A DNA stretch of 64,000 bases from Streptomyces sp. 846.5 (GCF_004365705.1 NZ_SOBN01000003.1:918501-982500), one strand, 5' to 3'; shown: positions 32,108-40,923, counted from the stretch's first letter. Notes: generated from the sequence alone by a model not told the origin. Numbers and translations are program-made.

Positions 32108-32640
32108 ACACCGCAGAACTGCTGGCCGGCATCCCGGCCCTGGCCGGGGTCGAACCCGTCACCCGGGTCACCCTCCCGGCCCGGCTGGACTACACCTACA
32201 CCCCGGGAGCGGCCCAGTCCCGCTTCCTGACCGCGCTCACCGAGCAGCGCTTGCTCGGCGAACGCTGCCCCTCCTGCACCCGGGTCTACATCCCGCCCCG
32301 CGGCGTCTGCCCCACCTGCGGGATCGCCACCAGCGAACCTGTCGAACTGCCCCATATCGGAACGATCACCACCTTCTGCATCGTCAACATCGCGGCCCGC
32401 GGCCTCGATGTGGAAGTCCCGTACTGCTACGCCTATGTGCTGCTGGACGGTGCGCATGTCGGCCTGCACGCCCGGATCGGCGGCATTCCGCACGACCGGG
32501 TGCACGTCGGCCAGCGGGTGGAGCCCGTCTGGCGCGAACCCGGGGCCCGCTCCGACCAGCCCAGCCTCGCCGCCATCAGCCATTTCCGGCCCACCGGCGA
32601 TCCCGACGCCGACCCCGAGAGCTACCGGAGGTGGATGTAG
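32104..32640 (+). CDS. DUF35 OB-fold protein with zinc ribbon
   Basis: 178 residues. Four cysteines, C55, C58, C69 and C72 (CPSC and CPTC), form the rubredoxin-like zinc site. The OB-fold follows (VELPHIGTITTFCIVNIAARGL, YCYAYVLLDGAHVGLHARIGG). By analogy to the DUF35 partner of Ltp2 in steroid aldol cleavage, it should pair with one of the downstream thiolase-like proteins. Having a zinc-ribbon copy and a ribbon-less copy side by side suggests one for each thiolase. The stop overlaps the next start (TAGTG). Confidence 0.85.
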   Translation: MNTAELLAGIPALAGVEPVTRVTLPARLDYTYTPGAAQSRFLTALTEQRLLGERCPSCTRVYIPPRGVCPTCGIATSEPVELPHIGTITTFCIVNIAARGLDVEVPYCYAYVLLDGAHVGLHARIGGIPHDRVHVGQRVEPVWREPGARSDQPSLAAISHFRPTGDPDADPESYRRWM

Positions 32641-33713
32641 TGGAAAGCACGCAGAGGGATGTCGCCGTCGTCGCCTTCGCCCAGACCGTGCACCGGCGCA
32701 GCACCGAACAGCTCTCCGAGGTCGAGCTGGTGCTCCCGGTCCTCCATGACGTACTCAAGCAGACGGGTCTGACAACCGACCGGATCGGCTTCACCTGCTC
32801 CGGCAGCAGCGACTACCTGGCCGGCCGGGCCTTCTCCTTCACCATGGCCCTGGACGGGGTCGGCGCCTGGCCGCCGATCTCCGAGTCCCATGTCGAGATG
32901 GACGGCGCCTGGGCGCTGTACGAGGCCTGGGTGAAGCTGCGCACCGGGCAGGCCGACACCGCCTTGGTCTACTCCTACGGCAAGTCCTCGCCGGGCAGCG
33001 TCCGCGATGTGCTGACCCGTCAGCTCGACCCCTACACCCTCGCCCCGCTGTGGCCGGACGCGATCGCGCTGGCCGCACTGCAGACCCAGGCCGTGATCGA
33101 CGCCGGGCTCACCGACGAGCGCGCCCTGGCCGCCACCGCCGTCCGCTCCCGGCGCGCCGCCGAGGCCAACCCGCACGCCCAGCTGCGCGGCAGCGCCGAC
33201 GTCGACCAGCTGCTGGAACAGCCCTACGAGGTACGGCCGCTGCGCCGCCACGACTGCCCGCCGATCAGTGACGGAGCCGTCGCCGTGATCCTGGCGGTGG
33301 GCGACACCGCCCGGGCGCTGCACCCCCGGCCCGCCTGGATCCGCGGCATCGACCACCGCATCGAGGCGCACCAGCCCGGGGTCCGCGACCTGACCGAGTC
33401 GCCGTCCACCCGGCTCGCCGCCGTCCACGCCGGGGCGTTCGACGCCCCGGCGGACACCGCCGAGCTCCATGCGCCGTTCAGCGTCCAGGAACTGATCCTG
33501 CGCCGGGCGCTGGACCTGTCCGACGCCACCGAGGTCAATCCGTCCGGCGGCGCGCTGGCGGCCAATCCGGTGATGGCCGCCGGACTGATCCGGATCGGTG
33601 AGGCCGCCGCCCGGATCCACCGCGGCGAGTCCCGCCGGGCCCTCGCCCATGCCACCTCGGGGCCCTGCCTGCAGCAGAACCTGGTGGCCGTACTGGAGGG
33701 GGAGCAGTCATGA
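32640..33713 (+). CDS. Thiolase-superfamily lipid-transfer protein, Ltp4-like
   Basis: 357 residues of the SCP2-thiolase superfamily. The position of the nucleophilic Cys in true thiolases reads SESHVEMDGAWALYEAW, with no Cys. ALVYSYGKSSPG, HDCPPISDGAVAVI and NPSGGALAANPVMAAGLIR keep the fold. Loss of the Cys is also seen in Ltp-type aldolases, which cleave the steroid side chain by retro-aldol chemistry, so the protein may be a lyase or a non-catalytic partner. GTG 32640 is chosen because GGAGGT lies 8 bases upstream; it overlaps the previous stop by one base. Confidence 0.82.
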   Translation: MESTQRDVAVVAFAQTVHRRSTEQLSEVELVLPVLHDVLKQTGLTTDRIGFTCSGSSDYLAGRAFSFTMALDGVGAWPPISESHVEMDGAWALYEAWVKLRTGQADTALVYSYGKSSPGSVRDVLTRQLDPYTLAPLWPDAIALAALQTQAVIDAGLTDERALAATAVRSRRAAEANPHAQLRGSADVDQLLEQPYEVRPLRRHDCPPISDGAVAVILAVGDTARALHPRPAWIRGIDHRIEAHQPGVRDLTESPSTRLAAVHAGAFDAPADTAELHAPFSVQELILRRALDLSDATEVNPSGGALAANPVMAAGLIRIGEAAARIHRGESRRALAHATSGPCLQQNLVAVLEGEQS

Positions 33714-34888
33714 GCAGGGCAGTGGGGCAGGAGCCGGTCGCCGTCGTCGGCATCGGCCAGACCAGGCACGTGTCCGCCCGGCAGGACGTGTCCATCGCCG
33801 GGCTGGTCCGTGAGGCGGCCGTGCGGGCCCTCGACGACGCCGAGCTGACCTGGGCGGACATCGACGCGGTGGTCATCGGCAAGGCCCCGGACTTCTTCGA
33901 GGGCGTGATGATGCCCGAGCTGTACCTCGCCGAGGCGCTGGGCGCGGTCGGCAAGCCGATGCTGCGGGTGCACACCGCGGGCTCGGTCGGCGGCTCGACC
34001 GCGCTGGTCGCCGCGAACCTGGTCGCGGCCAGGATCCACGGCACCGTCCTGACCGTGGCGTTCGAGAAGCAGTCGGAGTCCAACGCGATGTGGGGCCTGT
34101 CGCTGCCGGTCCCGTTCCAGGCCCCGTTGACCGCCGGCGCGGGCGGCTTCTTCGCGCCCCATGTGCGCGCCTACATGCGCCGTACCGGGGCCCCCGACCA
34201 CATCGGCTCGCTGGTCGCCTTCAAGGACCGGCGCAACGCCCTGAAGAACCCCTACGCCCATCTCCACGAGCAGGACCTGACGCTGGAGAAGGTCCGTTCG
34301 GCGCCGATGCTCTGGGACCCGATCCGCTACTCGGAGACCTGCCCCTCCTCGGACGGCGCCTGCGCCATGGTGCTCACCGGCGTGCGGGGGGCGAGCCGCG
34401 CCCCCCGGCGCCCCGCCTGGATGCACGGCGGGGCGATGCGCAGCGAGCCCACCATCTTCGCCGGCAAGGACTACGTCAGCCCGCGGGCCGGCCAGAACTG
34501 CGCGGCTGACGTCTACCACCAGGCCGGGGTGGTCGACCCGCGCCGGCAGATCGACGTGGCGGAGATCTACGTCCCGTTCTCCTGGTACGAGCCGATGTGG
34601 CTGGAGAACCTGGGCTTCGCCGCCCAGGGCGAGGGCTGGAAGCTGGTCGAGGCGGGGGTCACCGAGATGGACGGGGACCTCCCGGTCAACCCCTCGGGTG
34701 GGGTGCTCTCCAGCAACCCGATCGGCGCCTCCGGCATGATCCGCTTCGCCGAAGCGGCACTCCAGGTGCGCGGGGCGGCCGGCGAGCACCAGATCGAGGG
34801 GGCCCGGCTGGCGCTGGGTCATGCCTATGGCGGCGGAGCCCAGTTCTTCTCCATGTGGCTGGTCGGGAGCGAGCGTCCGGACAGCTGA
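33710..34888 (+). CDS. Thiolase-superfamily lipid-transfer protein, Ltp3-like
   Basis: 392 residues. The loop that carries the nucleophile in thiolases reads RVHTAGSVGGSTALVAANLV, with Ser or Val instead of Cys. SETCPSSDGACAMVL and VNPSGGVLSSNPIGASGMIRFAEAALQVRG are typical of the SCP2-thiolase group, with the final HAYGGGAQFFSMWLV. Together with the preceding paralogue it forms the ltp4-ltp3 pair of the steroid side-chain locus. ATG 33710 overlaps the previous stop (ATGA). Last gene of the operon. Confidence 0.85.
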   Translation: MSRAVGQEPVAVVGIGQTRHVSARQDVSIAGLVREAAVRALDDAELTWADIDAVVIGKAPDFFEGVMMPELYLAEALGAVGKPMLRVHTAGSVGGSTALVAANLVAARIHGTVLTVAFEKQSESNAMWGLSLPVPFQAPLTAGAGGFFAPHVRAYMRRTGAPDHIGSLVAFKDRRNALKNPYAHLHEQDLTLEKVRSAPMLWDPIRYSETCPSSDGACAMVLTGVRGASRAPRRPAWMHGGAMRSEPTIFAGKDYVSPRAGQNCAADVYHQAGVVDPRRQIDVAEIYVPFSWYEPMWLENLGFAAQGEGWKLVEAGVTEMDGDLPVNPSGGVLSSNPIGASGMIRFAEAALQVRGAAGEHQIEGARLALGHAYGGGAQFFSMWLVGSERPDS

Positions 34889-35010
34889 TCGAATCCTTGC
34901 CGCGCGCCGCCGGGACGGGGGCGAATCCGCAGGAGTGGATCGCGTCAAAGCCCTCCTCCAGGTCCGTCGCCGGAAGTTACAGTGGCATCACGAGACGGGA
35001 GGATCACGAC

Positions 35011-35295
35011 GTGGCAAGCGACTCATTCTTTGGTGACAGTGCGGGTGCGGGCATCCTCACCCAGCGCAGTCGGCTCGATGAGGGATCCGACAGGAAGAAG
35101 CCGCAGCTCGACCTGGGCGAGGCCGAGTGGATGTCCGGCAGCAACGGGGTTGGCGATGTCCAGATCGCCTTTGTGGAGGGCTACATCGCCATGCGGGACG
35201 GGCGGAGCCCGGACGGGCCCGCGTTGATCTTCACCCCGGCGGAGTGGCGGGCCTTTGTCCTGGGAGCACGCGATGGTGAGTTCGACCTGACCTGA
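35011..35295 (+). CDS. DUF397 domain protein
   Basis: 94 residues. The C-terminal part (AEWMSGSNGVGDVQIAFVEGYIAMRDGRSPDGPALIFTPAEWRAFVLGARDGEFDL) is the DUF397 pattern W-x-S...VEV...VRDS-x5-L-F-x3-EW-x-AF. These Streptomyces proteins usually sit beside a helix-turn-helix regulator and may act as its partner, but no such gene is adjacent here. The N-terminal 40 residues are polar and divergent. GTG 35011 has GGGAGGA 8-14 bases upstream. Confidence 0.82.
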   Translation: MASDSFFGDSAGAGILTQRSRLDEGSDRKKPQLDLGEAEWMSGSNGVGDVQIAFVEGYIAMRDGRSPDGPALIFTPAEWRAFVLGARDGEFDLT

Positions 35296-35315
35296 GTCAG
35301 TGGCCCTGAATCAGT

Positions 35316-35365
35316 GGATGCGCCGCGCCGACCACCCCCACGGGGCCGACGCGGCGCATCCTTTT
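35316..35365 (+). terminator. Intrinsic terminator with T-run
   Basis: Arms GGATGCGCCGCG (35316-35327) and CGCGGCGCATCC (35350-35361), 12 bp perfect, followed by TTTT (35362-35365). It lies 20 bp after the DUF397 stop. It is the only classical stem-plus-T terminator I found in the window. Confidence 0.8.
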
Positions 35366-35812
35366 GGTCCGTATGCCTCGCACACCCCCACGCGGCGAAG
35401 CGGACGGACCCGTCCACGGAACCACAGCGTCTCGGCATGTGGTCAGGACCCGCGGACGTGCTCGGTGGGTATCGGATCGGCCCGGCTGCGCCGGGGGAGC
35501 TGGTGGAGTCCGCGCCATGAAACCGCCATGGCCCAGGGGAATCCGCTGATCAGCCGGGATGGCGCCGATCCAGAGCAAGGGTCACGGACAGCGGGCGGAC
35601 GCCACACGCTGCAGGTCGACATCACCTCTGCGGACACGTCGTACTGCTCTCCCCATGTCGCCGACCGTAATCGGAACGTGATGGGCTCGTCAACTGCCGT
35701 CCGAGAACACGGGATGAACGGAACATTGCCCGCCGTCCCCACCCCTGCCGGGGTCCGCAGGGCATCGGTCGGGTGCGGACGGGTGGCCGTCGGCACAGGT
35801 CCGGGCGCCACG

Positions 35813-35818
35813 TACGAT
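35813..35818 (+). promoter_or_regulatory. Possible -10 element of a leaderless transcript
   Basis: TACGAT lies six bases before ATG 35825, and no ribosome binding site stands between. If used, transcription would start at or near the start codon. No convincing -35 box is seen. Confidence 0.35.
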
Positions 35819-35824
35819 GTCCCC

Positions 35825-36319
35825 ATGGCTTTCCTCCGCCGCCGTTCCGGCACACCGGCAGGTCCGGACTTCGACGTTCTCGCGATGGACCCGGGCGACT
35901 GGCCCGGTGACTTCGGAGCGGCCCTGCTCGCCGATCCGGAGGACGGCAGCTGCCAGGGGATCTTCCTCCGCTACGACCTCCTCGGCGGGCGGGGTCCGTC
36001 CATGCTGATCGGCAACCTGTGCGAGGGCTCGCCGGCGCGGGAGCCCGAGGACGGTGTCCCCTTCGAGGTCCGTCAGCTGTTCGCGGCGATCGGCAACGAC
36101 GAGCCGGTCGGCGTGGTGGAGATCGAGGACTTCCCTGTGATGCTCGGTGACGACCTGCTGATCGTGAAGAAGGTCAAGCTGTCGGAGAGCCGCTGCTCCT
36201 GTGTGCAGTTCGGGCGCAGCGACGGCATCCAGGTGACCGTGGCCACCTGGGACCGTCCGATCACCGACGACCTGTACAAGCTGCTCAAGCCGCTGCCGGC
36301 GGCGATGTTCCAGGCATGA
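35825..36319 (+). CDS. Conserved-looking protein of unknown function (164 aa)
   Basis: Not recognised. 164 acidic residues: MAFLRRRSGTPAG, DVLAMDPGDWPGDFGAALLADPE, IFLRYDLLGGRGPSMLIGNLCEG, EVRQLFAAIGNDEPVGVVEIEDF, LLIVKKVKLSESRCSCVQFG, VATWDRPITDDLYKLLKPLPAAMF. The alternating strands suggest a compact globular cytoplasmic protein. There is no signal peptide or membrane helix. ATG 35825 is chosen because it begins the folded part; longer starts cross the non-coding interval. It is 55 bp upstream of the acyl-CoA-dehydrogenase-like gene and may be co-transcribed with it. Confidence 0.7.
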   Translation: MAFLRRRSGTPAGPDFDVLAMDPGDWPGDFGAALLADPEDGSCQGIFLRYDLLGGRGPSMLIGNLCEGSPAREPEDGVPFEVRQLFAAIGNDEPVGVVEIEDFPVMLGDDLLIVKKVKLSESRCSCVQFGRSDGIQVTVATWDRPITDDLYKLLKPLPAAMFQA

Positions 36320-36374
36320 CAGCTCCCGAGCGGCCGATGCTGACCCGACGCAGGGACGCAGCACGGAGGCCAGA

Positions 36375-37553
36375 GTGACCGCCGCAGCCAGACCGCCGGG
36401 TCCCGGCACCGCCGCGCCCCCCGGCCCCGGGCGACGGGACGGCTCGGGAGGACACCAGGGGGTGGCCGAGGCCTTCGCAAGGCTGCCGCGGGTCGTGGAC
36501 CTGCTCGCCGCCCGTGCCGAGGAGCACGACCGCGACGCCGGCTTCCCCTACCAGGGCATAGAGGTGGTGCACGACGCCGGGCTGCTCACGCTGACGGTGT
36601 CCGAACGCCACGGCGGCCCCGGCGCCGGCCTGGCGGACACGGTACGGGTGCTGACGGAGCTCGGCCGGGGAGACCCCTCGGTGGCCCTGGTCACCGCGCT
36701 CACCCTGCTGGTGCACGCCCGGCAGGCCCGTACCTCGCAGTGGCCCGAGGCGGTCTACGCCGATCTGCTCGCCGACTCGGTCCGCGGCCCCGCCCTGGTC
36801 GGCGTGCTCGGTCCGACCGACGGGCCCGGTCAGGGCGTGACCGCCCGCCGCGGCGTCGGCTGCTGGCTGCTGACGGGCTGTGAGCCCGGGGTGGCCGGCG
36901 CCGAGGCCCTGGCCTGGATGGTGGTCACCGCCCGCACCGACGAGGAGCAGCCACGGGACGGCGTCTTCCTGGTCCAGGGCGACACCCCCGGCGTCCAGGT
37001 CGAGCCGACCTGGGACCAGCTGGGGCTGCGCGCGACCGCCAGCCATGACGTCGTCTTCGAGGCGGTGGAGGTGGGCGACGACGCGGTCGTGAGCCTCGGC
37101 GCCCGCAGCGGGGACAGCGAGGACGACGAGCCGCTCGACCGCGCCTGGACCGACCTGGCCCTGCCCGCCGTCTACCTCGGGGTCGCCCGCGCGGCCCGCA
37201 GCTGGCTGGTCCGCGCGCTGCGCCCGGTGCGCCAGGACGGGCACCTGGAAGCGGCCGTCGGCAGCATCGAGGTCGAGCTGACCACCGCCGAGGAACTGCT
37301 GCTCGCCCTGGCGCGAGGGGTCGACGAGGGCTCGCCCGACGCACTGCGCCGGGCCGCCGCCGGCCGGATCGTCGCCACCCGTGCGGCCGTGTCGGTGGTG
37401 GAGCAGGCCGTGGCCCTCAGCGGCAGCGCCGGGCTGAGCCGGGCGCACCCCCTGGAGCGGCACTTCCGCGACGTGCTGCATGCCCGGGGCCACGGACGGC
37501 GCGAGCACGAGCTGCTCGCCGAGGCCGGGCGGCAGGCGCTGCGGGGCCGCTGA
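36375..37553 (+). CDS. Acyl-CoA dehydrogenase-like protein
   Basis: 392 residues. The helical N-domain (AGLLTLTVSERHGGPGAGLADTVRVLTELGRGDPSVAL), beta domain (DGVFLVQGDTPGVQVEPTWDQLGLRATASHDVVFEAVEV) and C-terminal helical domain (AVSVVEQAVALSGSAGLSRAHPLERHFRDVLHARGHGR) follow the family order. The middle signature (normally YTEPxAGSD) is replaced by VGVLGPTDGPG. It is closer to the SfnB/DszC-like monooxygenase-type group than to beta-oxidation enzymes; the reaction is unknown. The N-terminal 25 residues are Pro/Gly-rich. GTG 36375 has GGAGG 6-10 bases upstream. Confidence 0.75.
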   Translation: MTAAARPPGPGTAAPPGPGRRDGSGGHQGVAEAFARLPRVVDLLAARAEEHDRDAGFPYQGIEVVHDAGLLTLTVSERHGGPGAGLADTVRVLTELGRGDPSVALVTALTLLVHARQARTSQWPEAVYADLLADSVRGPALVGVLGPTDGPGQGVTARRGVGCWLLTGCEPGVAGAEALAWMVVTARTDEEQPRDGVFLVQGDTPGVQVEPTWDQLGLRATASHDVVFEAVEVGDDAVVSLGARSGDSEDDEPLDRAWTDLALPAVYLGVARAARSWLVRALRPVRQDGHLEAAVGSIEVELTTAEELLLALARGVDEGSPDALRRAAAGRIVATRAAVSVVEQAVALSGSAGLSRAHPLERHFRDVLHARGHGRREHELLAEAGRQALRGR

Positions 37554-37554
37554 C

Positions 37555-37618
37555 GGCAGGCCTTCTGCGGCGGCAGGCCTTCTGCGGCGGCGGGCCTTCT
37601 GACGGCGGGCCTTCTGAC
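37555..37618 (+). repeat. Short tandem repeat, four units of 17, 17, 15 and 15 bp
   Basis: Units GGCAGGCCTTCTGCGGC (37555 and 37572) and GGCGGGCCTTCTGAC (37589 and 37604). It fills the gap between two convergent genes. The repeat may vary in length between strains. Confidence 0.8.
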
Positions 37619-37624
37619 GCCGCC

Positions 37625-38722
37625 TCAGCGGGTCCCCACCGCGGCCCGCACCGCGCGCCGTGCCAGCGCCGCGTCCTCGTGCAGTCGGCGGATCAGTATC
37701 CGCTGCTCCTCGCCGGCCCCCGGCACGTCGTGCAGCCGCAGCTCGCGCATGAGCACCAGGATCAGGTTCACCAGGAAGGCGTCCCTGGGCAGCGTGCCCG
37801 ACGACTGCGCCACCTGGCTGATCTGCCGCCGCGCGGCGCTGTCCCCGGAGAGCACGGTCCACAGCACCGCCAGGTCGTAGCCGGGCAGGTACCAGCCGGC
37901 CTGCTCCCAGTCGACCAGCACCGGGCCCGAGGGCGCCAGCAGGACGTTGGTGAGCAGCGCGTCCCCGTGGCAGAACTGCGGTGCGGTGTGGGCGAGTCCG
38001 TGCAGCAGGTGCTGCAGATCGCCCGCGTCCCGGTCGGTCAGCAGGCCCAGCGCGTGGTAGCGGGCGATCTCGCGGGGGTAGTCCAGCGGCGCCTGGAAGG
38101 AGCCGGCCGGCGGCCGCCACAGATTCAGCGAGCGCACCGAGCCGAGGATCGCGCGGACCTCCCCGGGCGACGGGGTGTTGCAGGGGTGCCGCTCGTAGGC
38201 GGCCGGCCGCCCCGGGACCCGCTCCATCAGCAGCACGCAGCGGTCCGAGTCGGCCGCGACGAGTTTGGGCAGCCGGGCCGGCGGGCGGTGCCGGACGAAG
38301 GTGCGGTAGGCCGCGACCTCGTGCCGCAGGCGTTCCGCCGCCTCCCGGACGGACCGGGTGGCCTCCCGTCCGGCGGGGGTGGGGGTCAGGCACTTGGCGA
38401 CCACCGGGGTGCGTCCGGCGGTGCCGACCACCAGGACATGGTGTTCGTCCTCCCGCAGCAGCTGCCGGGGGACGAAGGCGGGGCATATCCGCGAGACGCC
38501 GGCCAGCGCGGCGCGCAGCGCCGGTGACTGCTCGGCAGGGTTGTCCAGCCTCGGCGCTCCACCGGCGGCCGGACGGGGAGCCACCATGCGGCGCGGCCCG
38601 ACGGGTGCCAGGGCGCGTTCACGGGTGCGTGGATCGGAGCCGATGGCCGGACGGTGGCGCGGCTGGGTGACCCGGGTGGTGGTGGGCCCTACGGGGGCGG
38701 GGGAGATCGAGGGTGAGTACAT
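37625..38722 (-). CDS. Aminoglycoside phosphotransferase (APH)/choline kinase-like protein
   Basis: 365 residues. Kinase-like core: VVAKCLTPTP (ATP-binding Lys near residue 108), a CHGDALLTNVLL catalytic loop near residue 248 and LVDWEQAGWYLPGYDLAVL metal-binding Asp. This is the APH fold that phosphorylates small hydroxylated molecules. The first 60 residues are a basic, Pro/Arg-rich extension not expected in the family; a later start is possible, but ATG 38722 has GGAA upstream and no better candidate is obvious. Substrate is unknown and an antibiotic-resistance role is not indicated by context. Confidence 0.78.
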   Translation of the reverse strand: MYSPSISPAPVGPTTTRVTQPRHRPAIGSDPRTRERALAPVGPRRMVAPRPAAGGAPRLDNPAEQSPALRAALAGVSRICPAFVPRQLLREDEHHVLVVGTAGRTPVVAKCLTPTPAGREATRSVREAAERLRHEVAAYRTFVRHRPPARLPKLVAADSDRCVLLMERVPGRPAAYERHPCNTPSPGEVRAILGSVRSLNLWRPPAGSFQAPLDYPREIARYHALGLLTDRDAGDLQHLLHGLAHTAPQFCHGDALLTNVLLAPSGPVLVDWEQAGWYLPGYDLAVLWTVLSGDSAARRQISQVAQSSGTLPRDAFLVNLILVLMRELRLHDVPGAGEEQRILIRRLHEDAALARRAVRAAVGTR

Positions 38723-39157
38723 GGGTGGTTCCGGGTCCCTTCCTGGCGGGCTGCCGCCGGCGGGCCGGACGGCCCACCGCGATCACTTCTCGTGCCGGGA
38801 CGTTGCGGGCGTTCCGGCACTGCGAGGCACTGCTGCGGAGGTACTGCTGCGGGGCGGCGCGGGCGCAGGCCCCGAACCGCGACCGCCGTGGACCGCGCAC
38901 CCTGGGGAGTGCGTGGTCCCGAACGGCCTCTGCGCGGAGCACTTCTGTCCGCGCCACCCCTTGCGCCACTCCCTTGCCCGGCGGTCCCTCGGGCAACTTC
39001 TGCCCGGTGGTCACGGGGTTGGGGTGGCGCATGTCTACATGACACCCGACGACTCATGGCGCATCAGGTTGCGCACCCTGGCGAACCCTGGCGAATGCTC
39101 GCCTGGCACATGACGCACGGATAGCCTCGAAAATGCCGAGGAACCTGGGGGCTTGAC
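38723..39157. other. 435-bp divergent intergenic region
   Basis: Lies between the APH-like gene (minus) and the NsdA-like regulator (plus). I see no supportable gene. It must hold both promoters. A tandem 10-bp repeat at 39076-39095 is the only clear internal structure. Confidence 0.6.
39076..39095 (+). repeat. Tandem 10-bp repeat CCCTGGCGAA
   Basis: CCCTGGCGAA at 39076-39085 and 39086-39095, followed by TGCTCGCCTGG. Ten-base spacing puts both copies on the same face of the helix. It lies 63 bp before the NsdA-like GTG and could be a regulator binding site. Confidence 0.45.
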
Positions 39158-40657
39158 GTGAGCAGAGGCACCAACACCCGATTCGCAGACCTGTTCGCCC
39201 TGACCGGATGGTCGAAGGGGGAACTGGCGCGACTGGTCAACCGGCGCGGCGCGGCGGCCGGACAGCAGCAGCTGTCCACCGACACCTCGCGGGTCCGGCG
39301 CTGGATCGAACGCGGGGAGATCCCGCGCGACCCGGTGCCGAGGGTGCTGGCGGCGCTGTTCACCGAGCGGCTCGGACGTGTTGTCACCACTGAGGACCTC
39401 GGGTTCCAGCGACAGCGGCATTCAGGTTCGGGCGGCTTGGCGCAGGCCTCGTCGGACGTCCCCTCCCCGTACCCGCAGCCGGAGCGCACAGCCGAGGACC
39501 TCACCGAGTTCACGGGAATGGACCTCATGCTCAACCGACGCGGAATGATGAGTGCGAGCACCGCACTCCTGGCGGGCGCCGCCATCGCGGGCCCGCTCCA
39601 CGACTGGATGGCCGGCTCCGACTCGGCCCTGGCCGCCGACGGGCCCACGTCGGGCGCGATACTGCGCAGCCCGATGGCCGCCGCCCTACCGGCGAGCGAC
39701 TTCTACGAAGCAGGCCCGGTGGGCCTGGACGAGGTGGAGGCGCTGGAGGCCTCCGTCACGGTGTTCCGGGCCTGGGACGCCTCGCGCGGCGGCGGTCTGC
39801 AGCGCAAGGCCGTGGTCGGCCAGCTCAACGAGGTCGGCGGGATGCTGACCTTCCATCACCCCGAGCCGCTGGCACGGCGGTTGTGGGCGGTCGCGGCCAA
39901 CCTCTCGGTGCTGGCCGGCTGGATGTCCCACGACGTCGGCCTGGAGCCGACCGCACAGCGCTACTTCGTGATGGCCGCCCGCTCGGCCCGGGAGGCCGGC
40001 GACAAGCCGCGGGCCGGCGAGGCGCTGTCCCGGGCCGCCCGGCAGATGGTCCACCTCAACCGCCCCGGCGACGCGTTGGACCTGATGCGGGTCGCCGAGA
40101 CCGGCAGCGGTGAGCACAACCTGCCCAGGACCAGGGCCATGCTGCGGACGGTGGAGGCCTGGGCGCACGCCTCGATGGGGCACTCCCAGGCCACCAGGCG
40201 CACCCTCGGCGAGGCCGAGGACCTGTTCGCCCAGGACCACAACGACCCCGGTCCCAGCTGGCTGCAGTTCTTCGACCGCGCGGACCTGCACGGCATGGAG
40301 GCGCTCACCTACCGCACCCTCGCCGCCCACGACCCCAGCGCCGCCCAGCTGGCCCAGTACCACGCCAAGCAGGCGCTGGAGCTGCGCGGCGAGGGCCGTG
40401 ACCGGTCCAAGCTCTTCGACTACCTCTCGATGGCCTCGGCCTGCTACATCGCCGGCCGCCCCGAGGAGGCCAACATCTACGCCAAGCAGGCCCTCGACTC
40501 CACCAGGGAGATGTCCTCGCTGCGCACCTGGGACCGGCTGAAGGGGATGTACGAGCTCACCGGGCGCTACGAACAGATCGACGAGGTCAGGGAACTGCGC
40601 GCGGAGATCCGCAAGGCGGTCCCGGCAGCCCTGCGGAGCCGCCCGCAGTCGATCTGA
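39158..40657 (+). CDS. NsdA-like TPR-containing regulator
   Basis: 499 residues. The N-terminal FADLFALTGWSKGELARLVNRR and STDTSRVRRWIERGEIPRDPVPRVLAALFTERLGR form a cryptic helix-turn-helix typical of the NsdA/NsdB group of Streptomyces development regulators. Then comes NRRGMMSASTALLAGAAIAG, a twin-arginine-like segment common in the group, and a long helical TPR region (residues about 200-480; RYFVMAARSAREAGDKPRAGEALSRAARQMVHLNRPGDALDLM). NsdA represses sporulation and antibiotic production; whether this is that orthologue or a paralogue is unresolved. GTG 39158 has CTGGGGG about 7 bases upstream. Confidence 0.78.
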   Translation: MSRGTNTRFADLFALTGWSKGELARLVNRRGAAAGQQQLSTDTSRVRRWIERGEIPRDPVPRVLAALFTERLGRVVTTEDLGFQRQRHSGSGGLAQASSDVPSPYPQPERTAEDLTEFTGMDLMLNRRGMMSASTALLAGAAIAGPLHDWMAGSDSALAADGPTSGAILRSPMAAALPASDFYEAGPVGLDEVEALEASVTVFRAWDASRGGGLQRKAVVGQLNEVGGMLTFHHPEPLARRLWAVAANLSVLAGWMSHDVGLEPTAQRYFVMAARSAREAGDKPRAGEALSRAARQMVHLNRPGDALDLMRVAETGSGEHNLPRTRAMLRTVEAWAHASMGHSQATRRTLGEAEDLFAQDHNDPGPSWLQFFDRADLHGMEALTYRTLAAHDPSAAQLAQYHAKQALELRGEGRDRSKLFDYLSMASACYIAGRPEEANIYAKQALDSTREMSSLRTWDRLKGMYELTGRYEQIDEVRELRAEIRKAVPAALRSRPQSI

Positions 40658-40923
40658 CAGCCCCGCCAACAGCCTTTCGGGGGCCCACCCGCCCCCGGAA
40701 CGCACATGATTCAGTGTCCTTCCAGGTGGGACCAGGCCTGGGAAAGGTGCAGAGGAAGGCGCTCGAACGGTACGATTTCGTGCCTCCTGCGAGCGGGAAC
40801 CAGGTATTCCCCGCCTCGCGGGCGACACGACTGCCCGCCATAGCAGACCCGTACCGCTTCGTGCCAGACCCCCCATCACGAAATTCCTTTGCCACCAGGA
40901 CCGCCGCACCGGATGCTGACCTC

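Larger units (their letters stand above)
35296..35824. other. 529-bp interval without a gene
   Basis: Contains the terminator at 35316-35365, then about 450 bp with no supportable gene, ending with a likely promoter for the following unknown gene. Frames here are interrupted or continue senselessly into neighbours. Confidence 0.6.
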
